64,000 nt of DNA. Source: Treponema socranskii subsp. buccale (GTDB lineage: Bacteria; Spirochaetota; Spirochaetia; Treponematales; Treponemataceae). Below are positions 1 through 8,322 of the stretch, in pieces. The DNA lies in assembly GCF_024181585.1 (NCBI RefSeq), contig NZ_CP054258.1, positions 1,426,001 to 1,490,000 on the forward strand. The letters are read 5' to 3'. Every line of letters starts with the position of its first letter. Position 1 is the stretch's first letter. Made by a program: the position numbers and the translations under genes. The notes beneath the pieces were generated by a model, which was not told the DNA's origin, ran no database searches, and worked only from the letters and a program-made list of their open reading frames with translations.

Positions 1-350
1 TTTACGAAGAAGCGCTCTACCGTCTCTATCTTCCGGAAAGCATCCGTGCGATTTTGGAAGACCTTTTGCCGAAACGAATAAACAAATCGGAAAATGAAAA
101 CACCTTGCAGAAAAAAAATGCGGCAAACGAACACGGATCTCGCAATATTTTTTTGATTTCTGAAATAAGTGCCGTTTCTCTTTTTGCGCTTTCTCACCGC
201 TATTTAGGCTTACCCGCAGTTGCAAACGCGTTTTTTGCGGGAATCGTACTGCGCATTTGCTGCAAAAAGAGCAAAACCTTGTGGACAAATACCGTCTCTC
301 ATTTCGCATACAATATGCTGTCCCTCGTTTTATTCGCACTCATACGGTAG
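1..350 (+). CDS. CPBP family intramembrane metalloprotease, C-terminal part
   Basis: The reading frame is open from base 3, so the gene starts before the window. The visible part opens with EEALYR, which fits the EExxxR motif of CPBP (Abi/CAAX-like) membrane proteases. It continues with FALSH (the FxxxH motif) and SHFAYN (the HxxxN/D motif) in hydrophobic segments, and stops with TAG at 348-350. These three motifs are the family's metal and catalytic sites. The substrate cannot be inferred. The internal ATG at base 54 lies after the first catalytic motif and is not the real start. Confidence 0.8.
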   Translation, partial: YEEALYRLYLPESIRAILEDLLPKRINKSENENTLQKKNAANEHGSRNIFLISEISAVSLFALSHRYLGLPAVANAFFAGIVLRICCKKSKTLWTNTVSHFAYNMLSLVLFALIR

Positions 351-435
351 CCGTCCGATTTTGTAGACACGGTAAAGCCGTTTTGTAACTATAGACAGTA
401 CCGTATTTTTAATATAAAATAGAAAATAAAATGCT

Positions 436-1866
436 ATGACGATAGACGAATTCCTGCATTACTACAAGCGAAATTTTCACCGTACAAGCTCATTTTTCGC
501 AGGTTTTATTTTAATGCTCGTCGATGCGGCAGCCCTTATGCTCAGCATCGGAACGAGTTTTTTTATCATCAATGCCATAAACAATGCGTTTATTAATTTC
601 CGTTCTTTTGTCACGTACAGCGTCTATTTACCGCTCATACTCATCGTGTTTTATGCGGCGGGTCTGTATCCGGGCATTATGATTTCTCCCGTCGAAGAAA
701 TAAAGCGATTCGGTATCTGTACCTTTTTCAGCTTTATCGGCATCGCCATAAGCATTTTTGTCGATACGGATGCGCAAAGCATCGCGGTCGCCGTCGCGCT
801 CATGCTTGCGGTTCCGATTGCGACCGTTTTTTTACCGATTGCGCGACAAACGGCCCGCTTTGCATTCGGCCGGTATCGATGGTGGGGATTGCCCGCCGTC
901 ATCTATTGTACGGGTTCAAGCGGAGATGCGGTTATAAACCGGATGATCGAGCGGACGGATTTGGGGTATAAACCCGCCGTCATCATAAACAGCGGCAGCA
1001 TAGCGGCAAACCTTTACAGCGGTATTCCCGTATTTCCTCCGAGCGAAGAACTGCTTCGACTCATCAAAACTTTCAAAATAAAAGCTGCGATTTTATGCGA
1101 TTACGATGAAACCGACGTATCGGATATTATGCAAACCTATCGATACACGATCACCGTTTCCAAGCATCAAACGAGATCCGTATCGGGTTCTCCTCAGATA
1201 AAAGACATCGGCGGTATCGTCGGCTTCGCATCGACGCACAATCTCACAAAAAAAACGAATCTTTTTGCAAAGCGCGTCATCGACCTCTCGCTCATCGTTC
1301 TTTCGTTTCCGATCGTTTTGCCCGTCTGCGCCGTCGTTTCGCTTATAATCAAGCTTACGTCTCCCGGCCCCGTCTTTTACGGGCACGTGCGTGTCGGAAA
1401 AAACGGCAAATCGATTAAATGCTGGAAATTCCGCTCCATGTGCCGAGATGCGGATAAAAAGCTCGACGAGATTCTCGCGCATAATCCCGAAATGCAAAAA
1501 CAATGGGAGCGGGATCGAAAACTGGTCGACGATCCGCGTGTAACGGCGGTCGGAAAGTTTATCAGAAAAACGAGTATCGACGAACTGCCTCAGTTTTTGA
1601 ATATCCTTACAGGCGAGATGAGCTTTATCGGCCCGCGTCCCGTTACCCAGGACGAACTTATCAAATACGGAGAGCAGGCGGACTATATCCTTTCGGTAAC
1701 GCCCGGACTTTCGGGTATGTGGCAGACGTCGGGCAGAAGCGATACGGAATACGAAGAGCGCATTACGCTCGACACGTACTATATTCAAAACTGGTCGATA
1801 TGGCTGGATATATGGCTCATCATTAAAACCGTGTGGGTCGTATTCAAGAGAAAAGGCGCCTATTGA
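436..1866 (+). CDS. Polyprenyl glycosylphosphotransferase (exopolysaccharide/O-antigen initiating sugar transferase)
   Basis: This 476-residue membrane protein should transfer a sugar-1-phosphate from a nucleotide sugar to undecaprenyl phosphate, the first step of a surface-glycan repeat unit. Four to five hydrophobic segments occupy the first ~140 residues, followed by a CoA-binding-like domain. The C-terminal bacterial sugar transferase domain starts near KRVIDLSLIVLSFP and contains the conserved TSPGPVFYGHVRVGKNGK, KFRSM, SIDELPQFLNILTGEMSF, IGPRP and TPGLSGMWQ motifs. Both the WbaP-like length and domain order are normal. A gene for an outer-membrane barrel candidate follows after 1 nt, so the two are probably co-transcribed. 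The sugar specificity (Gal-1-P, Glc-1-P or other) cannot be read from the sequence. Confidence 0.92.
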   Translation: MTIDEFLHYYKRNFHRTSSFFAGFILMLVDAAALMLSIGTSFFIINAINNAFINFRSFVTYSVYLPLILIVFYAAGLYPGIMISPVEEIKRFGICTFFSFIGIAISIFVDTDAQSIAVAVALMLAVPIATVFLPIARQTARFAFGRYRWWGLPAVIYCTGSSGDAVINRMIERTDLGYKPAVIINSGSIAANLYSGIPVFPPSEELLRLIKTFKIKAAILCDYDETDVSDIMQTYRYTITVSKHQTRSVSGSPQIKDIGGIVGFASTHNLTKKTNLFAKRVIDLSLIVLSFPIVLPVCAVVSLIIKLTSPGPVFYGHVRVGKNGKSIKCWKFRSMCRDADKKLDEILAHNPEMQKQWERDRKLVDDPRVTAVGKFIRKTSIDELPQFLNILTGEMSFIGPRPVTQDELIKYGEQADYILSVTPGLSGMWQTSGRSDTEYEERITLDTYYIQNWSIWLDIWLIIKTVWVVFKRKGAY

Positions 1867-1867
1867 T

Positions 1868-3403
1868 ATGAAACGATATATCGCCCGTGCCGCCGTTTAC
1901 CTTTTGCTTTCGTGCTTGGCTTTTTCTTCATCGTACAGGATAAACTCCGTCCGCTACATCATCGACGGCAAAACAAAAGAAGCGAGCGTCGAGCGCGAAG
2001 TAAAAATCGACAAAGCGACCGTCTTTCCGGATGAAACGGCATTTGCAAACTATATCCGAGATTACCGGCAGCGCCTTTTGAATACGCGCCTTTTCGACGA
2101 AGTCGAAATCGATTATGAAACAAAGCTCATCGACGAAGAAAACGATCTGTACGGTGCGGATGTGACGGTACGCCTCCGCGATTCGTTTCACTTTATCGGT
2201 ATGCCGTATCCGAAATATGATTCGAACACCGGCTTTACGCTTAAGCTCAAACTGAAAGATACCAATTTTTTCGGCACTATGAAAGATATGTCGGCCGATA
2301 TCAATTTTTTGCTCGAACGCGACGAAGACGACGACGAAATGAAGCATCTCATCAACGATATGGGACTGACGGCCGGCATCAATTTTTCTTTCGATCTTCC
2401 GTTCAAGCTTTTTAAGCTCGACGCTGCATGGACAAACAGTTACAGCATTTCGTATACGATCGGACATTCGTCGCCCGAATGGGACGCGTCGACGGGCTTA
2501 AATTTTTCCGTACCGTTCGGATCCCGTACATCGCTCGACTTTTCTTTTGCGCAGGGCTTTACACGAAATTTCGATTATAAAAAATACGGAGACGATATTT
2601 ATTTTACGGAAAAAGGCACGATATCGCTTCCCGTCGTTCTCCAGCGGATCGAAAACTGGGGAAATGTCAATTATACACCGTATGTGAGCGGAAAATACTA
2701 TTGGGATTTTAACGGTATAAGCGATTCGAACTCGGATCTCGCAGGCCCTCAGCTTGCAATCGGACAGACGCTCGGCACGTCGCGTATCAATTGGAAAAAC
2801 AATCTGCGCACGGGCTTGTCGATTTCGACAACGCAGTCGTTTACATACATTGCTCAGGAATCGAAATTGCAGCCGAAATTTTCCGTCGAATTGCAGGTTT
2901 TTAAAGGATTCAAAAGAATCGGTATTGCAAGCGACTTATACTTTTTTCTCATGGCAAACGGTATGGAAAACATAGGTTCGCGTTTGCGCGGTATTCGGGA
3001 TAAACAGTATTTCAGCACGTCGTCGGGACACGCCGACTCTTATGCGACCAAAACGTCCGGCGCCCTTGTTGTGAACCTCGACTTTCCCGTGAGAATTTTT
3101 TCGACCTGCTTTGAAAAAAACAGAGTGCTTCGAAAGCTCAATTTTGAAATGCAGCTTTCACCATTTATCGATTTTGCGCTTGCAAACAATAAGGCGACGG
3201 GTACGAGTTTTTCACCGAAAGACGGTTTTTATACAGCGGGTTTGGAGATGATCGTATTTCCCGAAAGCTGGAAAAGCATACAAGTTCGGGCGAGCGTGGG
3301 TTTCGATGTCGGAAGTTACCTTTTGAAAAATCAATTGAATATGAATTGGAGAAGCGACGTATCGCCGTACGAAGTATCGGTCGGCATCGGGCTGCATTAT
3401 TAA
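1868..3403 (+). CDS. Predicted outer-membrane beta-barrel protein with a POTRA-like N-terminus
   Basis: The 511-residue product starts with a signal peptide (about residues 1-21, MKRYIARAAVYLLLSCLAFS). Residues ~25-110 look like a single POTRA-type alpha/beta module, including the phrase LLNTRLFDEVEID, which resembles POTRA repeats of BamA/TamA proteins. The rest consists of alternating polar and hydrophobic strands with frequent aromatic residues and ends in GIGLHY, a C-terminal aromatic typical of outer-membrane barrels. It starts 1 nt after the sugar transferase gene. It is too short for BamA, which has several POTRA repeats. I therefore call it a barrel protein of unknown job, perhaps linked to surface polysaccharide export because of its neighbour. 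Confidence 0.6.
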   Translation: MKRYIARAAVYLLLSCLAFSSSYRINSVRYIIDGKTKEASVEREVKIDKATVFPDETAFANYIRDYRQRLLNTRLFDEVEIDYETKLIDEENDLYGADVTVRLRDSFHFIGMPYPKYDSNTGFTLKLKLKDTNFFGTMKDMSADINFLLERDEDDDEMKHLINDMGLTAGINFSFDLPFKLFKLDAAWTNSYSISYTIGHSSPEWDASTGLNFSVPFGSRTSLDFSFAQGFTRNFDYKKYGDDIYFTEKGTISLPVVLQRIENWGNVNYTPYVSGKYYWDFNGISDSNSDLAGPQLAIGQTLGTSRINWKNNLRTGLSISTTQSFTYIAQESKLQPKFSVELQVFKGFKRIGIASDLYFFLMANGMENIGSRLRGIRDKQYFSTSSGHADSYATKTSGALVVNLDFPVRIFSTCFEKNRVLRKLNFEMQLSPFIDFALANNKATGTSFSPKDGFYTAGLEMIVFPESWKSIQVRASVGFDVGSYLLKNQLNMNWRSDVSPYEVSVGIGLHY

Positions 3404-3435
3404 GCGATTTATAAGATACACGAAAGAGACGACGC

Positions 3436-5457
3436 TCACTTGCCTTTTTTTTCGGCTTTTGTACGCTTCCGCTTCATGGCGATAATGCTGAAGTTTACGG
3501 TCTTTTCCGTTTCCATACCCGGCTCGAGATCGACCGGCCAATGCATCGCCGTACAGAGCGTCATCGCTGCGGGAACGGCTTTTCCGCCGGCTTTTTCGGG
3601 GCGGTGAAATACGATCGGCATAAACGAAAAGCCGCAGCTTTCGTTCGGTTCGAACATAAACGAAAGCGAATTTTCAGAATCGGAGATTTGAACGGCTGAA
3701 ACGTCCGAAAGAACGCCCGACGGAGAAAGAGATGAAGACGCTTTTGTCGAATCGCTTTCAAATTTTTTATCTCCCGACGCGATTTCGAGCGTATACGGAG
3801 TAAAGCCCTCCGTATCGTAATTCGTTTGAGCGATATTCGATTCGACGATAAAATTCGTTTGAAGCGCATCTTTGCTTTCGTTTTTGACGATGTACTGCAG
3901 CGTAAAGCCGTTCGCGTTCGCACCGTATTTTTTACGTACGGAAAGCGCCTGCTTTTTTTCACCGATTTCGATTGAAGAAAAAAGCTGTACTTCTTTATGC
4001 TGCGGAGAAAATTTTTGCTCCGCGTACCGATTATTTGCAAACGAAGTTTCCGGCAGAGATTTACCCTTTACGTACTCTTTTACATCCGCGTCGGAAAACG
4101 CATAATCGATAAAAAAAGACCTTGTGTAAGCGTCGTTCAAGCCGTCAAAAGCTTCCACGCGCTTTAAATTGTCCGCATAATTCCCCGAGCGCTGCATGAC
4201 GTCGAGTTCGGAAAGCGCTCCTCCTTCCCTCGTTACGCATGCTGTAAAACCCGACATACGGAACATATATTCGTCGATACCGTCGGCGTTATAGTCAAAG
4301 CGTGAAGCCGATTCTTCGAAATCGCTGCATTCGCGTATGATCGTTTCGGCTTCGGAAAGATTTTTAAAGGCGTTCGTACGATACGAAGCGCATACGGGAA
4401 ACATCGCCCCCGTATATACGAAACCTTCGCCGCTTTGAGCTTCCCAAAGTTTTTCACGAGCTACTTTTTTGCGCGCTTTATCGCCGTGGCATTGATTTAC
4501 GAGCATACTGACGTAGAGCATTCTGTTCGAAAGCGAGCGGCTTTCGGGATAGGTTTGGAGAAAATCGTAAATCGTAACGGGGTAGCCGTCGTTTTTGGAA
4601 ACCTGAATATACGGCGTTTTCGCCCACTGCGCGATTTCCGCGTCAATGCCCGCCGTGATAAAAGCGGGAACCCTCGCGTCCGCCGTTTTCAAATATGCGC
4701 CCGGATATGAAAATCGCAGCGTATCGGAAAAGTTTGCACAAGCGCATTCGAGAAGTTTTTGCAGATAACCCGAATGTAAAAGTTGTTTGAACTCCTCATG
4801 AGTGAAATGAATGTCGACAAAACGCTCCGAAACGAAATCGTCGTATGCGTCACTTCGTGAAGTTTTTTTGACGGCGGCAAATAAGGAAGTCAAATACTCT
4901 TCCGGCGAAACATCGGAAACGGGTTTATGCTTTTTATAGACGGGAACTATCGTCACGGATTTTCCGCGGTCGAACATGATAACCGGCAGATAGCACTGCT
5001 TTGCGGGCGGAATAAGGGAGCTGTCGAGCGCGAGATATTCCATGCCGCTGGTTTGAAAGCTCGTTACAAGCGACGCATCCCAGCTCGAAGCGCACAGCGT
5101 CATACCCCGAGGCCGCTTGCCGAGCGTCTGCCGGATTTCGGCTGACAGCAATTCGATTTGATCGGTACGATCTTTGGGATACAAAAGCGGAAAAACGGGA
5201 TTGTAAAATCCGCCGCCGAAAACTTCGATCTGCCTGCGCGAAATGAGCTCCTGCAAAAGCGCAAGAAATTCGGGATGTTTTTTTTTGAAAAACTGCAATT
5301 CGTTTCCCGTAAATGAAAAGGCCATGCGGAAATCCGGATGAGCGTATAAAAATTTCGCAGCCGGTTTATATACATCCGCATAATCGTTTTCACAGACGGA
5401 AACCGCCTTGCCGGCCGGTGTTGACTCGAGGCCGAAACAGATACACATCGCCTTCAC
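3436..5457 (-). CDS. GH57-fold 4-alpha-glucanotransferase-like protein (DUF1925/DUF1926 type), catalytic residues missing
   Basis: The 673-residue protein follows the architecture of the GH57 4-alpha-glucanotransferase of Thermococcus: an N-terminal beta/alpha barrel (GFYNPVFPLLYPKDR corresponds to the family's GFYEPV..IPKEDR), a middle DUF1925-like part (YPESRSLSNRMLYVSMLV), then a DUF1926 beta-sandwich. The active-site motifs are degenerate. The N-terminal HNHQP is replaced by LESTP. The nucleophile motif TERVW reads CASSW, so the catalytic Glu is Ala. The D-E-x-F-G-W acid motif is not found; that region reads FVDIHFTHEEF. It is probably not a working glycosidase and may bind glucan or be structural. 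The start could be GTG at 5457 or the ATG at 5448; AAGGAG lies 13 nt upstream of the GTG. Comparison with the family is from memory. Confidence 0.75.
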   Translation of the reverse strand: MKAMCICFGLESTPAGKAVSVCENDYADVYKPAAKFLYAHPDFRMAFSFTGNELQFFKKKHPEFLALLQELISRRQIEVFGGGFYNPVFPLLYPKDRTDQIELLSAEIRQTLGKRPRGMTLCASSWDASLVTSFQTSGMEYLALDSSLIPPAKQCYLPVIMFDRGKSVTIVPVYKKHKPVSDVSPEEYLTSLFAAVKKTSRSDAYDDFVSERFVDIHFTHEEFKQLLHSGYLQKLLECACANFSDTLRFSYPGAYLKTADARVPAFITAGIDAEIAQWAKTPYIQVSKNDGYPVTIYDFLQTYPESRSLSNRMLYVSMLVNQCHGDKARKKVAREKLWEAQSGEGFVYTGAMFPVCASYRTNAFKNLSEAETIIRECSDFEESASRFDYNADGIDEYMFRMSGFTACVTREGGALSELDVMQRSGNYADNLKRVEAFDGLNDAYTRSFFIDYAFSDADVKEYVKGKSLPETSFANNRYAEQKFSPQHKEVQLFSSIEIGEKKQALSVRKKYGANANGFTLQYIVKNESKDALQTNFIVESNIAQTNYDTEGFTPYTLEIASGDKKFESDSTKASSSLSPSGVLSDVSAVQISDSENSLSFMFEPNESCGFSFMPIVFHRPEKAGGKAVPAAMTLCTAMHWPVDLEPGMETEKTVNFSIIAMKRKRTKAEKKGK

Positions 5458-5610
5458 TTTGGCTTTAAAACTCCTTTCGCTTATTTTATACCATCTTGTC
5501 CATATTTTAAAGTCCTTTTTTTAACATTTTCAATAATAATTTCGGAATCACTTTTTCGATTTTTCGCGAGCTTCGGATTTATCGATATAAAAAAAATCCG
5601 TACCGAAACA

Positions 5611-6174
5611 TCAGCGCATAAAATAATCGTTGAGCCAGGAAACGTTCCACGCGCTGCAGGCTATTATGAGAATTGCCGAAACGATCATGATGAGTATGCC
5701 CCGTGCCGCTTTTTCGTTTTTTGCGCGCGCTATATCGATTCTGTATCGAACGGCGGATAAAACGGGGATCACGAATACGAACGAAAGCATACAGCTTGCA
5801 GCTGTAAAAACGGCGTCGAAAAGCCGCGAGCTTTCGAAAAGCGCAAGGAGAACGATAAGATATGAAACGGCGAATTCCTTCGTCTGCAATATCGCTTTAC
5901 CCGGTAAAAATATTCCCGTGCCGGCGGCAACTGCGGCAAGTATAAAAAGAGCCGGAAGCGGAAAGAGTTCGGCAATGCCGAGCGGAGAAAAAAGTTTTTC
6001 CGTAATAAGCGCCGTTAAAAACGTCGAAGCAAGAGCTGCAAAGCCGCATCGGAGGGCGGGACGGAAAACGCTTTTATCGAAAGACGCGCTCAAAGCGGCC
6101 GCACGACGAAAACCGATACCGTAAAATAAGACTGCGGAAGAATAAAACACATAGTAAAACAGAATATCAATCAC
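5611..6174 (-). CDS. RnfA/NqrE-like membrane subunit, divergent
   Basis: The 187-residue protein has about six hydrophobic segments. Its C-terminal half (VFTAASCMLSFVFVIPVLSA, then an R-x-R-I-D stretch and a last membrane helix) follows the RnfA/RnfE pattern, in which a helix is followed by R.RLELADVP-like residues and a final helix. It is the last gene of the Rnf-like operon and overlaps its upstream neighbour by 4 nt (ATGA). In Rnf complexes RnfA and RnfE form the antiparallel membrane core that holds a 2Fe-2S centre through one Cys in each subunit. No such Cys is evident in the usual N-terminal helix position here. The assignment to A rather than E rests mainly on position. Confidence 0.6.
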   Translation of the reverse strand: MIDILFYYVFYSSAVLFYGIGFRRAAALSASFDKSVFRPALRCGFAALASTFLTALITEKLFSPLGIAELFPLPALFILAAVAAGTGIFLPGKAILQTKEFAVSYLIVLLALFESSRLFDAVFTAASCMLSFVFVIPVLSAVRYRIDIARAKNEKAARGILIMIVSAILIIACSAWNVSWLNDYFMR

Positions 6175-6782
6175 GGTTCATCTCCGTTTTTTTTACGCAT
6201 CGATTTTGACGCGATAAACGCCCGGACGACGGCGATAAGCGCAAGCGAAAGAAGGACTCCGGGAATCGTCGCAAAAAAAGAAGCGAAAGCGACGCGCTCC
6301 GAATCAAAAAGCACTTTTTCCGCAATACCGCGCGCCGTGATATAGGTAATCGTTCCGAAACCGACGAGATCGCGCAGTAAAAAAAATACAAGTACGAAAG
6401 CGCAAAAAATCGCCGTATAAAAGACATTTCGTTTTAAAATCGATTTTCCGCTTTCCTTTTCGCTTTCCGAAAAAAAGCCTGCGGTAAATGCGGAAATTGC
6501 GGGCACGTAAAGGGCAAAGCCCGCACTGAGGGCGGCGACAGGAAGAAGAGCTGCGAGAATCTGCCGGAAGAGCATCGTAAGAAATATGACAAAGACCATA
6601 AAAAAAAGATTTCCGCTGTGCACGAATTCGAGCTTTCCTATTGCTGCTCGAAACAATGTCGCACCGAAGACGAGAACGAAAAGTTCGACGGCGAGGATAA
6701 GGCCGTATGCAAAGCGGCCGGGAAAAGGAATCATACAGGCAAGCGAGGCCGAAAAATAGATCGAAACGAATCTTTTATGCAT
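6171..6782 (-). CDS. RnfE-like membrane subunit, divergent
   Basis: The start at 6782 (MHKRFVSIYFSASLACM, 203 residues) was chosen because it overlaps the stop of the preceding gene as TAATG; the longer frame upstream is out of place. About six membrane segments are visible. Position between the RnfG-like and RnfA-like genes, length and topology fit the RnfA/E pair of an Rnf redox pump. Overall sequence similarity to typical RnfE is low to my eye, so the letter is tentative. A Cys (LACM) does occur in the first membrane helix, a possible iron-sulphur ligand. The gene overlaps the next one (RnfA-like) by 4 nt. Confidence 0.55.
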   Translation of the reverse strand: MHKRFVSIYFSASLACMIPFPGRFAYGLILAVELFVLVFGATLFRAAIGKLEFVHSGNLFFMVFVIFLTMLFRQILAALLPVAALSAGFALYVPAISAFTAGFFSESEKESGKSILKRNVFYTAIFCAFVLVFFLLRDLVGFGTITYITARGIAEKVLFDSERVAFASFFATIPGVLLSLALIAVVRAFIASKSMRKKNGDEP

Positions 6783-7249
6783 TACGAGTTTTCCTCCTTT
6801 TCGCGTACAATACGGGAAATACGTTCCGCCCAATAGCGGATTTGACTTTTCGCCGCTCCGTTTTCGATCGCACGCTCTATGCTTCCGTGCAATCCCGCAA
6901 TCCCGGCAAAACGTGCGGCGTAACGTTCATTTAAAATAAAGACGGCCGGAACGGGACCGTATATCGTTTGCATGCGCACGACGCAGACATAACCGCTTTC
7001 GTTTTTACTCGTCGCTCTGAAACACGCGGCGGATAAAGAAAGTGAAGAATCGAAATCGATAAAATCCCCTACGCTCCACGCTTCGTCGCCGCTTTCTTCA
7101 AGCACGCGGGAGACTTCGGATTTGAGACCTTCGCGCCACATTCCCCTTGTAAAAATTATCGTTAGGGAAAGTATAAGGACAAGCAATACCGTACTTCCCG
7201 CAAAAATACCGTATTCCTGCAGAGCTTCTTTTGAAAATCGTTCGGTCAT
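6782..7249 (-). CDS. RnfG-like membrane-anchored subunit without the flavinylation motif
   Basis: The start ATG at 7249 overlaps the upstream RnfD-like stop as ATGA; the 155-residue product starts MTERFSKEALQEYGIF. One N-terminal membrane helix (FAGSTVLLVLILSLTIIF) is followed by a periplasmic domain, as in RnfG/NqrC, which carry FMN covalently bound to Thr of an S/T-GAT motif. Here the corresponding region near the C-terminus reads IENGAAKSQIRYW, with Ala where the flavin-bearing Thr should be. The phrase YGPVPAVFILNERYA may match the conserved G-x-I..V-V strand of FMN-binding domains. This subunit is probably not flavinylated by the usual ApbE route. Confidence 0.6.
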   Translation of the reverse strand: MTERFSKEALQEYGIFAGSTVLLVLILSLTIIFTRGMWREGLKSEVSRVLEESGDEAWSVGDFIDFDSSLSLSAACFRATSKNESGYVCVVRMQTIYGPVPAVFILNERYAARFAGIAGLHGSIERAIENGAAKSQIRYWAERISRIVREKEENS

Positions 7250-8322
7250 CTTGTATCCTTTTCTCTTCGAAGCGACGAGAGCATTGCACGAAGACGGGAT
7301 GCATCTCTCCTGTCTTCGGCAGCCTGAATAAGCGGCGAAACGATATTCGCGCACAAAACGGCAAAAATCATTCCCGCCGAAGAAGTACCGCAGCCGGCAA
7401 TCGCAAAGGCGAAAATGCCTGCGAGAATACCGTAGAGTATTTTTCCGCGTTTCGAAAGCGGCACCGTGCCGTATTGCTGCACGACGAAAACGGCGCAAAA
7501 AAGCGTGCCTCCGGTACACAGCGATAAAATCATATCGCCCTGCCCCGCCATAGCTCCCGTAAATACGGGGGAAACGAAGCGGACAAGGAGGGTATAAACG
7601 GCTGCAAACGAAGCCGGAATGAGAAGACCCTGCATACCCGAAGCAAATAAAACGACGGATGCCAAAAGCGTAAGCGCATTGAAGCGGAATGCGGGGATTA
7701 TCGAGTGCGTATCCCACAAAAGCGAAATATACCCCTCCGGAATAGAAATATTGGCGAAACCGAATATCGTATTGTTGAGCGCTTCGGTCACCGATCTGTC
7801 TCCGTTCATAATCGGAAATACGCCGTTTTGAATTAAAATATGGGACGGATTTTTAATCTGCAATATGTCTTTCGTCAAAGGGTTTTCAGGAAATGCGCTC
7901 ATACCGACAATCCATGCGAATGCGACGGCGAGAACGGCGGAGTTTATCCAATGATCCGCAAAATTTCCGGAAAGATATTTTATTAAAAACATCGTAGAGA
8001 ATGCGATGCAAAAAACCGTCACGGGATGAAAAGTCGACGGCAGAAGCATACCCGTAACGGTTCCCTGAAAAATTGCGGAAACGAGGGAAAAGCGGGAAGA
8101 CGATACGAGTTTTGCATGCAGCAAATCGGCTCCGATAAATCCCGACAGAGAAGCGCCTATGACGATAAGAGAGCCCCAGCTTTTCGTGAGTGCAAGCATG
8201 AGCACTTGCAGCGACAACAGGCACAGCGAAATAAGTGAAATGTTTTGAGCCGACGGCGAAAGATACAAAAAAGGCCGCAGCGGTTTTTTCTTTTTGAAAA
8301 ATGCGTCAGTCATATCATTCAT
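7246..8322 (-). CDS. RnfD-like membrane subunit, divergent
   Basis: The start at 8322 (MNDMTDAFFKKKKPLRPFLY, 358 residues) overlaps the RnfC-like stop by 4 nt (ATGA); the upstream part of the open frame lies inside that gene and is discarded. The protein begins like RnfD/NqrB (short basic N-terminus, then S-P-x-A-Q) and has eight to ten hydrophobic segments. The C-terminal region LSLCTGGTLFCAVFVVQQYG...PLSKRGKILYG corresponds to the family's LLSGG..F.AFFMATDP..SP.T..G...FG signature, with the TDP part altered. No S/T-GAT covalent FMN motif is visible. It is expected to act in membrane electron transfer coupled to ion pumping. Confidence 0.75.
   Translation of the reverse strand: MNDMTDAFFKKKKPLRPFLYLSPSAQNISLISLCLLSLQVLMLALTKSWGSLIVIGASLSGFIGADLLHAKLVSSSRFSLVSAIFQGTVTGMLLPSTFHPVTVFCIAFSTMFLIKYLSGNFADHWINSAVLAVAFAWIVGMSAFPENPLTKDILQIKNPSHILIQNGVFPIMNGDRSVTEALNNTIFGFANISIPEGYISLLWDTHSIIPAFRFNALTLLASVVLFASGMQGLLIPASFAAVYTLLVRFVSPVFTGAMAGQGDMILSLCTGGTLFCAVFVVQQYGTVPLSKRGKILYGILAGIFAFAIAGCGTSSAGMIFAVLCANIVSPLIQAAEDRRDASRLRAMLSSLRREKDTR

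Noticed and set aside
1868-3403. BamA (Omp85) call
   Set aside because: Only one POTRA-like module fits in the N-terminus and the protein is far shorter than BamA, so I kept a general outer-membrane barrel label.
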